Shown here piece by piece: positions 36,462-37,710 of a stretch of DNA of 37,710 bases. The DNA lies in the NCBI GenBank assembly GCA_947632385.1, contig CANRPD010000018.1:1-37710 (forward strand). Reading direction: 5' to 3'. Origin of the DNA: an uncultured Clostridia bacterium. Its GTDB lineage: Bacteria; Bacillota; Clostridia; Oscillospirales; Acutalibacteraceae. The notes beneath the pieces were generated by a model. The model was not told the DNA's origin. It did not search any database and saw only the letters and a program-made list of their open reading frames with translations. Both the position numbers and the translations under genes were made by a program. Each line of letters opens with the position of its first letter. Within the stretch, counting starts at the first letter, position 1.

Positions 36462-36481
36462 GGGATCCGCTCCTCTGTGTG

Positions 36482-36542
36482 CCGCCGCCAACCCGGCGGC
36501 GGTTATTTTTTTTATTGTAGCATACCCCGCCGCCCCCGTCAA
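36482..36542 (-). promoter_or_regulatory. Dehydrogenase promoter and leader hairpin
   Basis: On the minus strand TTGACG (36537-36542) and TACAAT (36514-36519) have a 17-bp spacer, so transcription starts near 36507. The leader opens with an 8-bp GC hairpin (36482-36489 with 36495-36502) placed shortly before the ribosome site. It may protect the 5' end or tune translation. The T-run seen on the opposite strand is just the A-rich start region and not a true terminator. Confidence 0.82.
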
Positions 36543-36596
36543 ACCTCTTGTCCGCGCTCTTTGGACTTTTTCCCGCGGCCACCCGCAAAATCCGTC

Positions 36597-36686
36597 TGTC
36601 AAGGAAACATACTTGTCAAACGCGCGCTTCCAAAACCCGCCTATTTCCTGCACAAACTCCGTTTGTCAAGTCTATTTGCTTGTCAA
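36597..36686 (-). promoter_or_regulatory. Paired TTGACA repeats upstream of dehydrogenase promoter
   Basis: TGTCAA (TTGACA on the minus strand) occurs at 36597-36602, 36614-36619, 36664-36669 and 36681-36686. Each pair is exactly 17 bp apart, and the two pairs are 67 bp apart. None has a good -10 box at 17 bp, so they look like protein-binding repeats rather than promoters, set 55 to 145 bp upstream of the dehydrogenase -35 box. Confidence 0.55.
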
Positions 36687-36828
36687 TTTTCCCTCCTCCG
36701 CCGGTTTCGGCCCCATTCCGCCAAATGTAAACAATTTGTGAATTTTTTCCATTTGTTTCCCTTTTGGGGGAAACTTACCCCCTTTTAAAGGGGGATATAT
36801 GGGAGGACTTTTTGTCCGTGCCCGGACT

Positions 36829-36943
36829 GGCCAAGCCGCGGTCCGTGGCCGGACTGGCCGTGTCGCGGGGCGCGCGGTCCCCGCGCGGACGCCTACTGGA
36901 AAAAAGTGGACCGTCGCGCCCGGCACCTGGCGGTGCAGGCCAG
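36829..36943 (+). repeat. GC-rich mosaic repeat, copy A
   Basis: Bases 36829-36900 (72 bp) are identical to 37262-37333. The following block, 36891-36943, matches 37444-37496 with only two differences. The unit contains hairpins (for example 36841-36854, and CGCGGGG/CCCCGCG inside 36864-36885). It is a complex repeat and not a simple tandem array. Confidence 0.9.
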
Positions 36944-37158
36944 TGTCGCGGGCCAGCGCCGACAAACCGAGAGTGGGCCGTCGCGCCCGTTAGTTCCCGG
37001 TTTCCGCAAGTCTCCGCTGCGAACCTCCCCAATTTGCACCAATCCCGCCAAAATGGCTCTTTTCGCAGCTCCAACCCGCTCAATTCCCCCTTTGAACGTG
37101 CCGGAACCCGACACTGCCCCACCAAAAATTCCATCTCGCCCGCCCCACCCACCTCCCC

Positions 37159-37244
37159 CGTCTCGCCACCTGCTCCGCAGGCGCTTTTGCTCCGCAAAAG
37201 GGAGGGATGGGGTCGAAGTTCAGACCCCATCCCTCCGCGAGACG
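37159..37244. repeat. Cloverleaf-like hairpin element C
   Basis: An 8-bp outer stem (37159-37166 with 37237-37244) closes three perfect hairpins. The first has 5 bp with a TCC loop (37169-37173 with 37177-37181). The second has 7 bp with a TCC loop (37184-37190 with 37194-37200). The third has 14 bp with an 8-base loop (37201-37214 with 37223-37236). The topology is the same as at 1126-1219 and 7943-8035, though the sequence is unrelated and the third loop is larger. Confidence 0.72.
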
Positions 37245-37261
37245 GCGCCCCTGCCCGGGCA

Positions 37262-37403
37262 GGCCAAGCCGCGGTCCGTGGCCGGACTGGCCGTGTCGCG
37301 GGGCGCGCGGTCCCCGCGCGGACGCCTACTGGACGAAAATAGGTCGTCGCGCCCGCCGGTGGCCCGGCAGGCCAGGTCGCGGCCCCTGCCGGGGCAGGGC
37401 AAG
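37262..37403 (+). repeat. GC-rich mosaic repeat, copy B
   Basis: Bases 37262-37333 repeat 36829-36900 exactly. The later block 37367-37403 (37 bp) is identical to 37488-37524. Between them lies a third, diverged version of the GCCTACTGGA-to-GTCGCGCCCG segment. Blocks are reused in different orders, which suggests recombination or slippage among copies. Confidence 0.88.
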
Positions 37404-37443
37404 CCGCGGTCCGTGCCCGGACGGGGCAAAGCCGCACCACAGA

Positions 37444-37524
37444 GCCTACTGGAAAAAAGTGGGTCGTCGCGCCCGGCACCTGGCGGTGCAGGCCAGGTCG
37501 CGGCCCCTGCCGGGGCAGGGCAAG
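37444..37524 (+). repeat. GC-rich mosaic repeat, copy C
   Basis: This copy joins the block found at 36891-36943 (here 37444-37496, two differences in 53 bases) directly to the block found at 37367-37403 (here 37488-37524, identical). It therefore combines parts of copies A and B. Confidence 0.88.
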
Positions 37525-37710
37525 TCGCGCCTGGGCTTCTTCATTCGTCCAGTCCAATACCGCGCCGAACGTGTCTGGAACCCGCCCGTGCCCCTCCAAA
37601 ACCGCCCCGAACCCTGCACCAACTCTGCTCCTGCCTGTAGGTTTGTCAATGATATTGGACAGTGGAAGGGAAAGGATTAGAGAAGAAAGAGAGGAGTTTC
37701 TCACGAGGGG

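Larger units (their letters stand above)
36687..37710. other. Gene-free GC-rich tail with mosaic repeats
   Basis: No credible gene is seen. The frames present on both strands are repeat-driven, rich in Arg, Pro, Ala and Gly, without ribosome sites or family resemblance. A CCCCC/GGGGG hairpin lies near 36778-36794. The rest is a patchwork of direct repeats and hairpins listed separately. Confidence 0.7.

Noticed and set aside
36482-36515. Plus-strand terminator (GC hairpin plus T-run)
   Set aside because: No plus-strand gene precedes it; the T-run is the complement of the A-rich transcription start of the dehydrogenase gene, so the hairpin is better read as that gene's leader.
36829-37524. 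CRISPR array
   Set aside because: Repeats are long, irregularly spaced, combined in different orders and contain internal hairpins; there are no uniform spacers or cas genes.

Overview
The window looks like chromosomal DNA from a high-GC, spore-forming member of the Clostridia, most likely an Oscillospiraceae-type gut anaerobe. This placement is an inference. It rests on an alpha/beta-type small acid-soluble spore protein, a BofC-like protein, DnaD and DnaI-type replication loaders, a CIRCE-controlled hrcA-grpE-dnaK-dnaJ cluster, sigma-A promoters with 17-bp spacers, and family-typical AraC, LplB and LplC sugar genes. The 16-G run at base 1 and the repeat-rich sequence at both ends suggest the window may be a whole contig that broke at repeats.

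Layout: 1-613 is gene-free, G-rich and duplicated. 614-4141 carries a cold-shock protein, glmS and a GH16 lipoprotein. 4180-7914 carries ogt and a LysR regulator, divergent from a CPA2 cation/proton antiporter and an MgtC/SapB protein. 8206-18150 is a carbohydrate locus: GH1 6-phospho-beta-glucosidase, PHP phosphoesterase, a membrane AraC regulator interrupted by an in-frame amber codon, two LplB/LplC-like permeases, a large solute-binding lipoprotein and a ribokinase-family kinase. No ABC ATPase is present, so a shared one encoded elsewhere is presumably used.

18263-20272 holds dnaI and dnaD. tRNA-Thr(CGU) follows, with the scar of an integrated element: an integrase fragment, a small unknown protein and a LexA/cI-like repressor. 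21993-27675 is the heat-shock cluster, with a GNAT acetyltransferase between dnaK and dnaJ. 27740-34697 holds a methyltransferase, a MATE exporter, a spore protein, a BofC-like protein, a class A penicillin-binding protein and aspartokinase. tRNA-Leu(CAA) and an erythritol/threitol-dehydrogenase-like enzyme follow. The last 1.2 kb is non-coding and full of mosaic GC-rich repeats.

The most unusual signal is a set of three intergenic elements of about 90 bp, at 1126-1219, 7943-8035 and 37159-37244. They differ in sequence but share one fold: an outer stem closing three consecutive perfect hairpins, mostly with three-base loops, like a cloverleaf. Other points of interest are the amber-split AraC sensor-regulator, a 21-bp-phased pair of AraC-type half-sites at the solute-binding-protein promoter, paired TTGACA repeats upstream of the dehydrogenase promoter, and the decayed integrase module beside tRNA-Thr. 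No complete new defence, secondary-metabolite or mobile system could be demonstrated.
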